DNA of 64,000 nucleotides from Chloroflexota bacterium (GTDB taxonomy: Bacteria > Chloroflexota > Anaerolineae > Aggregatilineales > Phototrophicaceae): positions 1 through 64,000 of the forward strand of contig JAPOVL010000048.1 in assembly GCA_026708115.1 (NCBI GenBank), read 5' to 3'. Of the stretch, positions 43,539 through 53,396 are shown one piece after another. The notes under the pieces were generated by a model that had not been told where the DNA came from, ran no database searches, and was given only the letters and a program-made list of their open reading frames with translations. Within the stretch, counting starts at the first letter, position 1. Every line of letters begins with the position of its first letter. The position numbers and the translations under genes are program-made.

Positions 43539-45743
43539 TCAGCCTTGCAGGCGCTCTAGCAAACCGCTGTGGCGCTGCGCGACTTTGTTGTTGTTAACCG
43601 CGATCGACAGCGCCCGCCGCGTGCCGACCAGGACGACCAATTTCTTGGCGCGGGTGATCGCCGTGTAGAGCAGGTTGCGCTGCAGCATGATGTAGTGCTG
43701 CGTAGCTACTGGCATGACCACCGCCGGATACTCCGAGCCTTGCGAACGGTGGGTGCTGATGCAATAGGCGTGCATCAGGTCGTCGGTTTCGCTGTAGTCG
43801 TATGCGACATAGCTGCCATCCATGACGACTTCCAGTGAGTTGTCATCATCGTCGATGCTGTCAATGAAGCCGATATCGCCGTTGAAGACATCTTTTTCGT
43901 AGTTATTGCGCGTCTGCATGACTTTGTCGCCGACGCGGAAGACGCGCCCGCCCAATTTGACGCTGGCCATGCGCAGGTCGTCATTCAATTCTCCCTGCAA
44001 GCGATTGTTGAGGTTATCGACGCCGATCAGGCTACGGTACATCGGCGCTATAACCTGGATGTCGCGCACGGGATGGAATCCCCAGCGTTGGGGAATGCGC
44101 GTTTTGACGATGTCAACCAGCATATTCGCTGCGGCGTCCGGTTCGGCGATGTTGAAAAAGAAGAAGTCTTTGCTGTTGTTGCCGGTATATGGCTCCAAGC
44201 CTTCATTGATACGGTGCGCATTGCTGACGATATGGCTGTCATCGTCTTGGCGGAAGATTTGCTCGAGGCGCGTGACCGATGCGATGCCGCTCTCGATGAC
44301 ATCGTTCAGAACGTTTCCCGCGCCAACTGACGGCAACTGGTCGACATCGCCGACGAGGAGCAGGTGCGCGCTGGCCGGCAGGGCGCGCAGCAAGCTGTGG
44401 AACAGTTGCAAGTCCAGCATGGAGGCCTCGTCTATGACGACCATATCGACTGGCAGCGGGTTGTCTTCGTCGTGTTCAAAGCCGCCAATCTCGGCCGAGA
44501 AGCCCAGAAGACGATGTATTGTGCTCGCCGGTACGCCGGTCGCTTCGGAAAGGCGCTTGGCGGCGCGCCCGGTCGGCGATGCCAGCTTGTAGGCGTAGTC
44601 GCCGTCATTAAGCGCGCTGATGAGCATTTGCAGGGTGGTCGTTTTGCCGGTTCCGGGTCCACCGGTCAAGACGCTGACTTTGCTAGAAAGCGCCGCGCGC
44701 ACCGCGCTTTGTTGCTGCGGCGACAAGTCAACTTCGTTGTTTGCGCTCAATTGTCGCAAGAAGCGCGTCCAATCAGTTTTGCGATGATCCTTGATGATGA
44801 TGCTCGTGCCGCTGACCAGGGCGCGCATCTGGCTGGCGGCCCCCGTTTCGGCACGGAAGAAGCGCGGCAAATAGATTGCGGTGGTCGGCTCGGCGCGTGT
44901 TGCGGCATGGAGTCGGTCTTCCATGAGCTTGCCGGCGGTCACTTGTCCCTGGAGGGCGATCTTCAAGGCCTGTTTGTCTTCAATACCGAGCAATGCACAA
45001 GCGGTCTCGATCAACTCGTCTTGCGGGGCGTAGGTATGGCCTTCGCGGGACAACTCGTTTAGCGTGTGATGCAGGCCGGCTCGCAGACGGTACTTGGCAT
45101 CAACTTCGACGCCCAGGTTCCTGGCGATCTGATCGGCTTTGCGAAACCCGATTGTGAAGACATCCTCCGCCAGTTGATAGGGATTGCGCTCGATGATTTG
45201 CCGCGTGTTCGGGCCGTATTCGTTGATGATGCGTTGGGCGATTTTGGCGCTGATGCCCAAGCCTTGCAGATAGATCAGCAAGTTGCGCGCGCTGCGGTTT
45301 TTCGCCCAGGCATCGATGAGATTGTCTGCCAGTTTCGTCTTGAGTTCGGGCACTTCATGAATGCGTTGCGGATCCGTGTCGAGGATTTCGACTGTTTTCT
45401 GGCCGAAGTGTTTGACGATCTTCTCGGCGGTACGCGGTCCGATGCCCTTAACGATGCCGCTGCTCAGATAACTGATAACACCCTTCGCAGTATGCGGCGC
45501 GATTGGTATGGTTTGTTCGGCGCGGAACTGGAAACCATATCGATCATCATTGACCCAGGCGCCGCTGAACTGTGCCGATTCGCCTTCTTGCAAGGCCGGC
45601 ATAATCCCGACGACGGTGACGGTTCCATCGCGCGCTTGCGCCCGGGCGTAGCGTTTGTCCGGGGTGATCTTGATAACGCTGTAGCCGTTGTCCTCGTTGT
45701 AATAGGTGATGCGTTCGATTGCGCCTTGAATTTGTTCGTCCAT
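43539..45743 (-). CDS. recD2: RecD2-like ATP-dependent DNA helicase
   Basis: 734 residues from ATG 45743. An N-terminal OB-like domain and helix-hairpin-helix segments (GIGPRTAEKIVKHF; LGISAKIAQRI) precede the SF1B core: Walker A GGPGTGKTTTL, VVIDEASMLD, LVGDVDQLPSVGAG, a SH3-like insert, STHRSQGSEYP and YTAITRAKKL. The size and HhH domain mark RecD2, which works without RecBC and unwinds 5' to 3' during repair and replication. It is divergent from murJ. Confidence 0.95.
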   Translation of the reverse strand: MDEQIQGAIERITYYNEDNGYSVIKITPDKRYARAQARDGTVTVVGIMPALQEGESAQFSGAWVNDDRYGFQFRAEQTIPIAPHTAKGVISYLSSGIVKGIGPRTAEKIVKHFGQKTVEILDTDPQRIHEVPELKTKLADNLIDAWAKNRSARNLLIYLQGLGISAKIAQRIINEYGPNTRQIIERNPYQLAEDVFTIGFRKADQIARNLGVEVDAKYRLRAGLHHTLNELSREGHTYAPQDELIETACALLGIEDKQALKIALQGQVTAGKLMEDRLHAATRAEPTTAIYLPRFFRAETGAASQMRALVSGTSIIIKDHRKTDWTRFLRQLSANNEVDLSPQQQSAVRAALSSKVSVLTGGPGTGKTTTLQMLISALNDGDYAYKLASPTGRAAKRLSEATGVPASTIHRLLGFSAEIGGFEHDEDNPLPVDMVVIDEASMLDLQLFHSLLRALPASAHLLLVGDVDQLPSVGAGNVLNDVIESGIASVTRLEQIFRQDDDSHIVSNAHRINEGLEPYTGNNSKDFFFFNIAEPDAAANMLVDIVKTRIPQRWGFHPVRDIQVIAPMYRSLIGVDNLNNRLQGELNDDLRMASVKLGGRVFRVGDKVMQTRNNYEKDVFNGDIGFIDSIDDDDNSLEVVMDGSYVAYDYSETDDLMHAYCISTHRSQGSEYPAVVMPVATQHYIMLQRNLLYTAITRAKKLVVLVGTRRALSIAVNNNKVAQRHSGLLERLQG

Positions 45744-45915
45744 GTTGGGCAGTCCGTCCTCGGTCACTATTGATTGTAGTATGCTTTGCCGAATCCGCTA
45801 CGGTTTTGTGTTGAGACGGGCGGACAGGCTGTCTTTGCCGATTGAGCATAAGCGCGCCGCCGGTGTATATTGAAGCGCGTTGTCCGAACGTAAGCGCCAG
45901 GCGAAAGTCAAAGTC

Positions 45916-47619
45916 ATGAAAGCGGAGCAGCCGTCACCACCCGGCGCTGAAGACTCGCCCCCCTCCAGCGAAAAACTCGCCGCGGACCAAGAGCGCACCA
46001 ACGCCAATGTCGCGGGCGCTAGCGGCGTCCTCGCGCTGGGCAATATTTTCAGCCGCGTTCTTGGTTTGGCGCGGGAAACCATGCTCACGTTTCTCTTCGG
46101 CGCCAGCGGCGCGGTGGATGCTTTTCAGGTCGCGATTATTGTGCCCCGCGCCATATACGATCTGCTCATCGGCGGCCATATCAACGGCGCCATCGTTCCT
46201 GTGCTAAGCGAAATCATCGTCACGCGCGGCAAAGAGGAATTGTGGCGCGTGGTCTCGATCCTGATGTGCCTGGTGACTGTGGCGCTGGCGCTGCTGGTGC
46301 TGCTGATCGAGATTTTCGCCCCGCAGATCGTTATGGCTGTCGCCAGCGACGCCGATGCGGGCACCATAGGGCTTGCCACCGATATGCTGCGCATGACTGC
46401 GCCGGCATTGATCTGCATGAGCTTGTTCGCCGTTTTCAGCGGGACGCTTTTCGCACTACGTTCTTTTACGTTGCCCGCGTTTGCCGGCGTCGTCTTCAAC
46501 GCCTGCACGGTATTGGTGACATTGGCGCTTGTGCCGTCGATGGCGCTGCAAGCTAACCTGGGCGGGATCGCCAGCCTGAGTCCCTTTGTGTTGGCGCGGC
46601 CGGCGAGCGGTATCATGGTCGTTGCGCTTGGCTGGTTGATCGGCGCCATCGCCCAGATGGCCCTGCAGTTACCCGGGCTGCAATTGCGCCGACTCCGTTT
46701 GAGTATCCGCTGGGGTCATCCCGCGCTGCGCAGCATCGCCTTGCTCTATGCGCCGGTGATGTTTTCGCTGATCATGGACACACTGATCATCCGGCCCTTT
46801 AGCTACAACATCGCTAACCAAACCGGCGCGGGCGGTATCGCCTACATGGTATGGGCGACGACGCTCATTCAGTTTCCGCAAGGTTTGGTGGCGACGGCCA
46901 TCAGCATCGCCATCTTGCCCACGCTGGCGCGCCAAGCCTCCGAAATGACCGAGGGCGGACAGCGCGCCTTTCAGGATACCTTGGGGCTGGGATTGCGCTT
47001 GACCACGACTTTGATCTTGCCCGCCGCCACGGGTTTGTTCGTGCTGGCGATCCCGATCATTGCCTTGCTATTCGAGCATGGCGCCTTCGGCTCGGCTGAT
47101 ACCCAGGTCACGGCGCAAGCGCTACGCTTATACCTGATCGGATTGCCCTTCGCCGCTGTTGATTTGCTGCTGGTTTACGCCTTTTATGCCCGCAAGGATA
47201 CGCTGACGCCAGCGCTGGTCGGCGTCGTGAGCTTGGTCTGTTATATGGGCGCCGCCCTGCTTCTCTTCGATTCTTTTGGCTTGTTCAGTTTGATGATCGC
47301 CGATAGCCTCAAGCATTTTGTCCACGCTTCAATCTCTGGTTTCCTACTTTGGCGGCGACTCGATGGCTTTGGTTCGCAGCGGATGGCGGTAACGGTAATC
47401 AAGACGGCATTCGCCTCAGTGATCATGGCAGTGGCAGCCTTGGCGACCTTGCCGCATTTAAGCGCAGCTTTTAGCTCGGCGAGCATCGCGCACGAGGCGC
47501 TGCTGGTGGCTGTGGGCGCGCTGCTATACGGGAGCACATTTCTGTTAGTGGCGCGGGTTTTGCGACTGGACGAATTGGTCTGGCTGTGGAACTTGTTGCG
47601 GCGTCGAGTGGAGGCGTGA
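45916..47619 (+). CDS. murJ: MurJ/MviN lipid II flippase
   Basis: 567 residues from ATG 45916; TTG 45880 is an alternative, and neither has a clear ribosome site. After a disordered Pro/Glu/Ser-rich N terminus (~30 residues), about 14 membrane helices follow. The MviN opening GNIFSRVLGLARETMLTFLF, with functional Arg residues in the first helices, and the PQGLVATAISIAILPTLA block are visible. It carries peptidoglycan precursors across the membrane. Confidence 0.92.
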   Translation: MKAEQPSPPGAEDSPPSSEKLAADQERTNANVAGASGVLALGNIFSRVLGLARETMLTFLFGASGAVDAFQVAIIVPRAIYDLLIGGHINGAIVPVLSEIIVTRGKEELWRVVSILMCLVTVALALLVLLIEIFAPQIVMAVASDADAGTIGLATDMLRMTAPALICMSLFAVFSGTLFALRSFTLPAFAGVVFNACTVLVTLALVPSMALQANLGGIASLSPFVLARPASGIMVVALGWLIGAIAQMALQLPGLQLRRLRLSIRWGHPALRSIALLYAPVMFSLIMDTLIIRPFSYNIANQTGAGGIAYMVWATTLIQFPQGLVATAISIAILPTLARQASEMTEGGQRAFQDTLGLGLRLTTTLILPAATGLFVLAIPIIALLFEHGAFGSADTQVTAQALRLYLIGLPFAAVDLLLVYAFYARKDTLTPALVGVVSLVCYMGAALLLFDSFGLFSLMIADSLKHFVHASISGFLLWRRLDGFGSQRMAVTVIKTAFASVIMAVAALATLPHLSAAFSSASIAHEALLVAVGALLYGSTFLLVARVLRLDELVWLWNLLRRRVEA

Positions 47620-47747
47620 GCGCAGCGCGAAAGCCGCAGGAATCTCATGTCGCGCTGGCCGGCAATCTCGGTTAGACTCCCCCAAATGCGCCAAGGCTTC
47701 AATACTTAGGTGGCGCGCCTCGCCTCATAGGGCGAAGAAACGGGAGT

Positions 47748-48947
47748 ATGAGCCTGCCAGGGCCCAAGAGCACTACGAAATTATTCTTGCTTTCTTGCAT
47801 CATGTTCGCGATGGGCGGCCTGCACGCTGGCGCGCTGGGCGTAGTATGGATCTATGTGCAGAGCGATTTTGACCTCAGCTTGAGCGCCTTGGGCGTCTTG
47901 GTCTCGGTCGCGACCGTCGGACGGCTTGTGACCAGCGTCTCGAGCGGGCCATTGATCAATCGCTTCGGCATCGCCCGGGTCTTGATCGCCGGCATTGGCA
48001 TTACGGGCGCGAGCTTGCTGGTATTTGCGGCGGCGCCACTCTGGATCATCGTGCTCTTGGCGGCACTCATCAGCGGCCTGGGATCGGGCGCCATGGCGGC
48101 GGGCATCAATGCCTATGCCGCGGTTCACTTTTCGGCCCGGCAGATGAATTGGCTGCATGGCAGCTTTGGCGTTGGTTCTACAATCGGTCCATTTGTTATA
48201 ACGACAATTGTGATCGACCTGGGCTTGGCTTGGCGCTGGGCCTATATCTTGTTCGGAGCCATGCGCGGCCTCATTCTGCTCGGATTCATCCTGACGCGCG
48301 TAGAGTGGTCTTTGGGAGAAGCCAAGAACAAGCGCGGCGAGCGGGTTCATGCCACTTTGCGAGAGACCACGCGTATGCCTATTGTCTGGCTGATGGTCCT
48401 GACTTTTATGACGACCACGGGCCTGGAACTGGTGGCCGGACAGTTTTCCAACAATTTCTTGATCGACGCGCGGCTGATTGATCCCAAGGTCGCCAGCAGT
48501 TGGGTCAGCATGTATTGGGCAAGCCTGACGGTGAGTCGCTTCGTGGTCGGGTTCATCATCACGCGGATCGGAAATGGCATGTTCCTGCGCCTGAGCAGCT
48601 TGGGCGCTGTCTGTGGCGCCGCCTTGCTTTGGTCAGGCATGAGCGACGCCAGCACGCTGATGGGATTAGCCTTGGTCGGTTTTTGTATTGCGCCCTTTGC
48701 GCCGCTGATGGCCTCGGACACGCCGGGACGCGTCGGTAACCATCACGTCGCGAATGCCATCGGCTTTCAGTTTACCGGCGCCAGCCTGGGCATGGCGGTT
48801 TTGCCGTGGTTAGCCGGCACTTTGGCGGAAGTCTTCGGATTGGAGATACTGCCGCAATTCCTGGTGGTTGTCATGGCGATCACCTTCTTGCTGCACGAGG
48901 CGATTCTTTTGCTGGAGGGGCGCCGCCCGCTTAGCAAAGCGGTCTAA
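47748..48947 (+). CDS. MFS transporter
   Basis: 399 residues; GGGAG lies just before ATG 47748. About 12 membrane helices; the motif-A-like loop after helix 2 reads GPLINRFGIARVL. A second-half repeat of the loop is weaker. Overall it resembles the YbjJ/FucP-like sugar or drug families, but the substrate cannot be told. It ends 12 bases from the convergent mannonate dehydratase gene; a uronate import role is an untested thought. Confidence 0.82.
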   Translation: MSLPGPKSTTKLFLLSCIMFAMGGLHAGALGVVWIYVQSDFDLSLSALGVLVSVATVGRLVTSVSSGPLINRFGIARVLIAGIGITGASLLVFAAAPLWIIVLLAALISGLGSGAMAAGINAYAAVHFSARQMNWLHGSFGVGSTIGPFVITTIVIDLGLAWRWAYILFGAMRGLILLGFILTRVEWSLGEAKNKRGERVHATLRETTRMPIVWLMVLTFMTTTGLELVAGQFSNNFLIDARLIDPKVASSWVSMYWASLTVSRFVVGFIITRIGNGMFLRLSSLGAVCGAALLWSGMSDASTLMGLALVGFCIAPFAPLMASDTPGRVGNHHVANAIGFQFTGASLGMAVLPWLAGTLAEVFGLEILPQFLVVVMAITFLLHEAILLLEGRRPLSKAV

Positions 48948-48959
48948 GCTCGTCCCAGG

Positions 48960-50009
48960 TTAGGCCAGCTTGTTGACCGCTTCGACCAGCGCCATGATAT
49001 AGCCGGTTGAATAGGCGTGACCGCGGTGCCGCCAATCGCTGTCGTCGATCATCTCCGGCACGTGATCGTCGATGATGAAGCCGGTAAAGCCAACCTCTTT
49101 AAGGGTCTTGATCGCAGCCACCACATCGACATTGCCCTCGCCCGGGAAGCACTCCTGGAAGCTGGGCACGCAGCCCTGTACATCGCGGAAGTGCACATAG
49201 AAGATTTTGCCGCGCTCGCCAAAATAGCGGATGGCTTCAAGGACGCCTTCGTTGTTGCTCTTGTCGGCATAGACCATCTCGGAAAAGCAGCCCATGCAAA
49301 AGTCGAGGCCGTGGTTGGGGCTCGGGACTGCCTCCAGGGCACGCTTGAAATTTTCCGGCTTGTAAAAGACTCGCGCGATCCCGCCCAGCGATTCTACCGG
49401 CGGATCGTCGGGATGCAGGGCGATTTTGACGCCCGCTTCCTCTGCCACGGGCAGCACGCGCTTCATGAAATAGACGTAATTGTCAAAGATTTCGTCTTCG
49501 CTGTATGTTCTGTCTTCGGCTTCGGCCACCTCGGTGATGCCGACTATCACCTCGCCAGCCAGCGCCCGATCCATGTCGAAAGCGGTTACGATTACGCCGC
49601 CGCGCCCGACCGCCATCGGCGTGCGCCAAACCAGGTTCGGCATCCAGTTCAAGCCCAGGATGGGGATGCCCGCCTCGCCCATATTGCGCACTGTTCGCTG
49701 GTAATTCTCAATCTGCGCGTCGCGGCGCGGTCCAGCGAGCATGGCGTCGATATAAAAATGGCGCGGCACATTTTCAATCGCTTCCAGCGCCAAGCCGTAA
49801 TCATTAACCTTCTGCTTGAGCCGCTGCAAATAGCTCGCATCTAGGAAGCCCCTATCCGGTGGCAAATCAGTCACTTCGCCGATCAGATCGATCTCCTTGC
49901 CGATCATATTGAGTTGAACGCCCCCGACGCCGAGCTGTTTGGCGAAGGTTAGATACTCGTGCGTGGCCACCGGATGCTGTCCCAATGCCACGCGCATCAC
50001 TTCTGTCAC
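48960..50009 (-). CDS. uxuA: Mannonate dehydratase
   Basis: 349 residues, xylose-isomerase-like TIM barrel. IALHPDDPP (metal His and Asp), YVHFRDVQG (His/Asp) and CFPGEGNVDV are UxuA signatures; HGLDFCMGCFSEM supplies a Cys/Asp region. It converts D-mannonate to 2-keto-3-deoxygluconate in hexuronate degradation. The next gene, divergent, is a uronate-dehydrogenase-like SDR, which supports a uronate-catabolic island, though UxaC, UxuB and KDG kinase are not in this window. Confidence 0.88.
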   Translation of the reverse strand: MTEVMRVALGQHPVATHEYLTFAKQLGVGGVQLNMIGKEIDLIGEVTDLPPDRGFLDASYLQRLKQKVNDYGLALEAIENVPRHFYIDAMLAGPRRDAQIENYQRTVRNMGEAGIPILGLNWMPNLVWRTPMAVGRGGVIVTAFDMDRALAGEVIVGITEVAEAEDRTYSEDEIFDNYVYFMKRVLPVAEEAGVKIALHPDDPPVESLGGIARVFYKPENFKRALEAVPSPNHGLDFCMGCFSEMVYADKSNNEGVLEAIRYFGERGKIFYVHFRDVQGCVPSFQECFPGEGNVDVVAAIKTLKEVGFTGFIIDDHVPEMIDDSDWRHRGHAYSTGYIMALVEAVNKLA

Positions 50010-50105
50010 TGTTCATCCTCCCCGCGTTTTACAAAACTTGAATTTCGTCTATAGTGTAGCGCATTTGCTTTAGAAAGGGCTTGCTACCGGGAAAGGAACA
50101 GTCAC

Positions 50106-50963
50106 ATGACCATTAGAAAGGTACTCGTCAGCGGCGCGGACGGCAAGATCGGCCGCGTGACGGTGGAGGAGCTCATCGATCATGGCTATGATGTCACCCC
50201 GGCTGACAAAGAGCGCAAACAGCGCTGGGATACCCAGTTGGTCGACTTTGAAGATCTGGGTCAGGTAATAGGTGTCATGCGGGACCATGACGCCGTGATT
50301 CACCTGGCCGCCATTCCGTCGCCGATAGCGCACACCGCCGATGTTGTCTTCCGCAATAACGTCATATCCACCTTTAACGTGCTGGAAGCGGCCGCCATAC
50401 TCGATATCAAGCATGTGGTGCTGGCGAGCAGCATTTCCGCCCTGGGATACGCTTTTCGCTTTCGCCATTTCAACCCGGTCTACTTGCCAATCGACGAATC
50501 GCATCCCACCCTCTCTCAAGATTGTTATGGTTTGTCAAAGATGATCGGGGAGACCCTGGCAGAAGGATATTTGCGCCGCTTGCCGGATATGTCGCTGGCC
50601 AGCTTGCGTTTCACCACGGTTATTGATGACGAGGCGCAGGGCTGGCTACAGGCGGCGCGCAGCGGGCCAACCCGCGATGACGAGCGCTACGGGGCCTTTT
50701 GGACTTTCGTCGATGTGCGCGATGCCGCGAGCGCCTGTCGGCTGGCCATGGCGTATAGCGTGCCCGGGCACGAAGCCTTCAATATCTGCGCTCCGTCAAC
50801 CTACCGTGAGGAAGATACAAGAGCGCTGCTGGCGCGGCACTTCCCCGGCGGCTACCCGGTCGCCAGCGAACTCAAGGGCCGGGCCAGCCCAGTCGACCCG
50901 CGCAAGGCCGAACGTCTGTTGGGCTGGAGAGCGCGTTATAATTGGGATCGCAGCGCATTTTAG
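50106..50963 (+). CDS. NAD-dependent epimerase/dehydratase, uronate dehydrogenase-like
   Basis: 285 residues. LVSGADGKIGRVTVEEL binds NAD, HLAAIPSP is the strand-4 region, ASSISALGYAF holds the catalytic Ser, and DCYGLSKMIGETLAE the Tyr-xxx-Lys. The C-terminal NICAP and LLGWRA segments are typical of this SDR group. It is divergent from uxuA across 96 bases, an arrangement suiting shared regulation; no palindrome is evident there. It is related to, but clearly distinct from, the SDR at 18314-19162. Confidence 0.78.
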   Translation: MTIRKVLVSGADGKIGRVTVEELIDHGYDVTPADKERKQRWDTQLVDFEDLGQVIGVMRDHDAVIHLAAIPSPIAHTADVVFRNNVISTFNVLEAAAILDIKHVVLASSISALGYAFRFRHFNPVYLPIDESHPTLSQDCYGLSKMIGETLAEGYLRRLPDMSLASLRFTTVIDDEAQGWLQAARSGPTRDDERYGAFWTFVDVRDAASACRLAMAYSVPGHEAFNICAPSTYREEDTRALLARHFPGGYPVASELKGRASPVDPRKAERLLGWRARYNWDRSAF

Positions 50964-51172
50964 CGCGGTCGCGCGACCACTTGCATTTGCCGAATTGGCT
51001 GTGGTATAGTAATTTCACTCTGTCAGCCGAGTTTTGAAAATCCAGTGGACGACACAGCCGAGCCTCCCTCTGGGAGTCCCACGCACATAGAAAATCTTGT
51101 TTCAGCCGATCATGCGTCGACGTGTCCGGCAGTTTGTTGTTTTACCGTAAGCAAGTCCGGGGAAGGGCAGTC

Positions 51173-52516
51173 ATGACCTGGCTTGTGGCAACGCTTTTTG
51201 TCCTGATCTGCATCCATGCGCTGGTCAGTTTGTTAAGTGCCGCGCTGCAGAACGTATCGCGCGCCGGACTGCGCGAACGGGCGGAGGACGGCGACAGCGG
51301 CGCGGCGCAGGTTCTGGCGCTGACGGAGGAGACCTTGCGCCTCGGCATGACGGTCAGCCTGGCGCATATCCTGACGCGTTTCGCCATCGCAACGGTTCTG
51401 GTGCTGCTGGTTAATGATTCAATAACTGATGGCGATCTCGCCGCTCGGTTCGCGGTAGCGCTGGTTACGGTCATACTGGGAGCCACGGCGACGCTGATCC
51501 TGGGCGATCTGGTGCCGGATGCGCTGGGCTCGACCTACGCCGAGAACTTGTATCGTCTCGCCGTCACGCCCATGCGCGCGCTGGTGATGATCATGTCGCC
51601 CTTGTCCGCCCTGGTGCTCTTTCTGAGCCGTTTGATCTCGCGTTTATTCGGCGGCGAGCCTCTGGTAAACCTGGTTACGGAAGAAGAGATTCTAACTCTC
51701 GTGAGCGCCGGGCACAGCGGGGGCACTATTGAAGAAGAAGAGCGGGACATGATTTATTCCGTCCTGCAGTTGGGCAACAGCAACGCGCGGGAACTGATGA
51801 CGCCGCGGATTGATATCGTTGCGCTCGAGGTCAAGGACTCGATGATGGAGGCGCTTTCCGCATTTGTCGATTCAGGTTTTTCGCGCTTGCCCGTCTATGA
51901 AGACAGCATTGACAACGTGATCGGTTTGCTCATCGCCAAGGACATCTTGATTTTGCTGGAGAAGCGAGACGACTTGGCCAGCAGTTCGATCGGGGAATTG
52001 ATCCGTCCCGCCTGGTTTGTGCCGGAAAGCAAACGCGCCGATGCCCTGTTGAAGGAAATGCAGTCGGAGAACATCCACCTGGCGTTGGTGGTGGACGAAT
52101 ACGGCGGCACCTCGGGCTTGATCACCATTGAGAACCTGATCGAGGAGATCATCGGCGATATCCGCGACGAATACGATGTTGATGAAGAAGAAGAATTTGT
52201 GGCGCTGGGCGATGGCTCCTGGCTGATCGACGGCAGCATGGACCTCGATGACCTCAACAGCCTGCTCGACTGTTCGATCGATACCAACGTTACTGACACG
52301 CTGGGCGGATATATCTATTTGCATTTGGGTCGTGTGCCCGAGGCAGACGAGACCATCGCTACCGACGTTTTGAGCATGACAATCAAATCCATCGACGGTC
52401 ACCGCATCCGCAAGGTCGCCGTGCGTAAGATTGCATCCGAAGCGCCTGACGTGGCGACCGCGCCGGCGGAGCCGCTCGGCGGCAGTGAAAAGATTTCCCG
52501 CGCTCATGCAAAATAG
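51173..52516 (+). CDS. CNNM/CorC-type membrane protein with tandem CBS domains
   Basis: 447 residues; GGAAGGG (51161-51167) lies 5 bases before ATG 51173, so a longer GTG-initiated frame is rejected. Four membrane helices (DUF21/CNNM) are followed by a CBS pair (NARELMTPRIDIVAL; GFSRLPVYEDSIDNVIGL; HLALVVDEYGGTSGLITIE) and a C-terminal CorC/HlyC domain. Family members are proposed Mg/Co efflux or homeostasis proteins. It is followed 63 bases later by cdd on the same strand. Confidence 0.92.
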   Translation: MTWLVATLFVLICIHALVSLLSAALQNVSRAGLRERAEDGDSGAAQVLALTEETLRLGMTVSLAHILTRFAIATVLVLLVNDSITDGDLAARFAVALVTVILGATATLILGDLVPDALGSTYAENLYRLAVTPMRALVMIMSPLSALVLFLSRLISRLFGGEPLVNLVTEEEILTLVSAGHSGGTIEEEERDMIYSVLQLGNSNARELMTPRIDIVALEVKDSMMEALSAFVDSGFSRLPVYEDSIDNVIGLLIAKDILILLEKRDDLASSSIGELIRPAWFVPESKRADALLKEMQSENIHLALVVDEYGGTSGLITIENLIEEIIGDIRDEYDVDEEEEFVALGDGSWLIDGSMDLDDLNSLLDCSIDTNVTDTLGGYIYLHLGRVPEADETIATDVLSMTIKSIDGHRIRKVAVRKIASEAPDVATAPAEPLGGSEKISRAHAK

Positions 52517-52579
52517 GCGCCTGCTGGCCGCATGAGCACTTCGGTTTACCTAAACAGAACACGGAGTCTCTAAGTCCTT

Positions 52580-52981
52580 ATGTCTCATCCAGCCGAAGCT
52601 GAACTGATAAATGCGGCTATTGCTGCCAGCGAAATGGCGTACATCCCTTACAGCAGCTATCGCGTCGGCGCGGCGCTTTTGACGCTCGACGGCGATGTCT
52701 ACACGGGCTGCAACGTAGAAAGCGCCAGTTATACGCCGACCATTTGCGCGGAACGGACCGCGCTGGTCAAAGCCATCAGCGAGGGTCAGCGCCGGTTTTC
52801 GACGGTTGCCGTTGTTACCCGAGATGGCGGATCGCCCTGTGGCGTTTGCCGGCAATTGCTCTACGAATTCTCGCCCGAGATGCTCGTTATCATGGCCGAT
52901 CTCGAAGGCGCGGTGCATCAGCGAGTGATACTGGCGGATCTGTTGCCCTTTGGTTTCGGTCCGGCGAATCTGCAAGACTAA
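52580..52981 (+). CDS. cdd: Cytidine deaminase
   Basis: 133 residues. Zinc and catalytic residues C56-A-E58 and PCGVC (C87, C90) are present, with NVESASY before them. It deaminates cytidine and deoxycytidine for pyrimidine salvage. The size suits the tetrameric class. The next gene starts 22 bases downstream. Confidence 0.95.
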   Translation: MSHPAEAELINAAIAASEMAYIPYSSYRVGAALLTLDGDVYTGCNVESASYTPTICAERTALVKAISEGQRRFSTVAVVTRDGGSPCGVCRQLLYEFSPEMLVIMADLEGAVHQRVILADLLPFGFGPANLQD

Positions 52982-53003
52982 ACTCATTTCAAACGATAAG
53001 GCC

Positions 53004-53393
53004 ATGCTCAAGGTCAGTGTCAATGCCGATTGCGGCAATGCGCCAAAAAAGTTGCTGTTGCGGGACCTGAACATCGCATTCGCCCGCGCCGATGTCGAAG
53101 GCATCCTCGACAAATTCACGGAGGATATCCGCTGGCGGATTATCGGCGAGGCTGACCTGCGCGGCAAAGCAGCCGTGCGTGAGGCGCTGGAAAAGATGCA
53201 AAACGTGCTTGCGAGCGAATTGGTCATCCATTCCATCATCACCCAGGGGCGCGAGGGCGCGGTCAATGGCGTCATCACGATGGAGCAGGGCGGATCAGTC
53301 GCCTTCTGTGATGTTTGCCAATTCGCGTCCGCAGCCGGCAAGAAGATCAAGTTGATGAAATCGTACGCAGTTGAAATCAAAACGGAGGACTAA
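53004..53393 (+). CDS. NTF2-like / SnoaL-like protein
   Basis: 129 residues from ATG 53004 (a longer frame overlaps cdd). NIAFARADVEGILDKFTEDIRW and the later beta-strand pattern fit the NTF2-like cone fold; DIRWRIIGE and the AVREALEKM helix are typical of SnoaL-like proteins. Whether it is an enzyme or a binding protein is unknown. It lies 3 bases before the VOC gene, almost certainly one transcript. Confidence 0.78.
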   Translation: MLKVSVNADCGNAPKKLLLRDLNIAFARADVEGILDKFTEDIRWRIIGEADLRGKAAVREALEKMQNVLASELVIHSIITQGREGAVNGVITMEQGGSVAFCDVCQFASAAGKKIKLMKSYAVEIKTED

Positions 53394-53396
53394 GCC

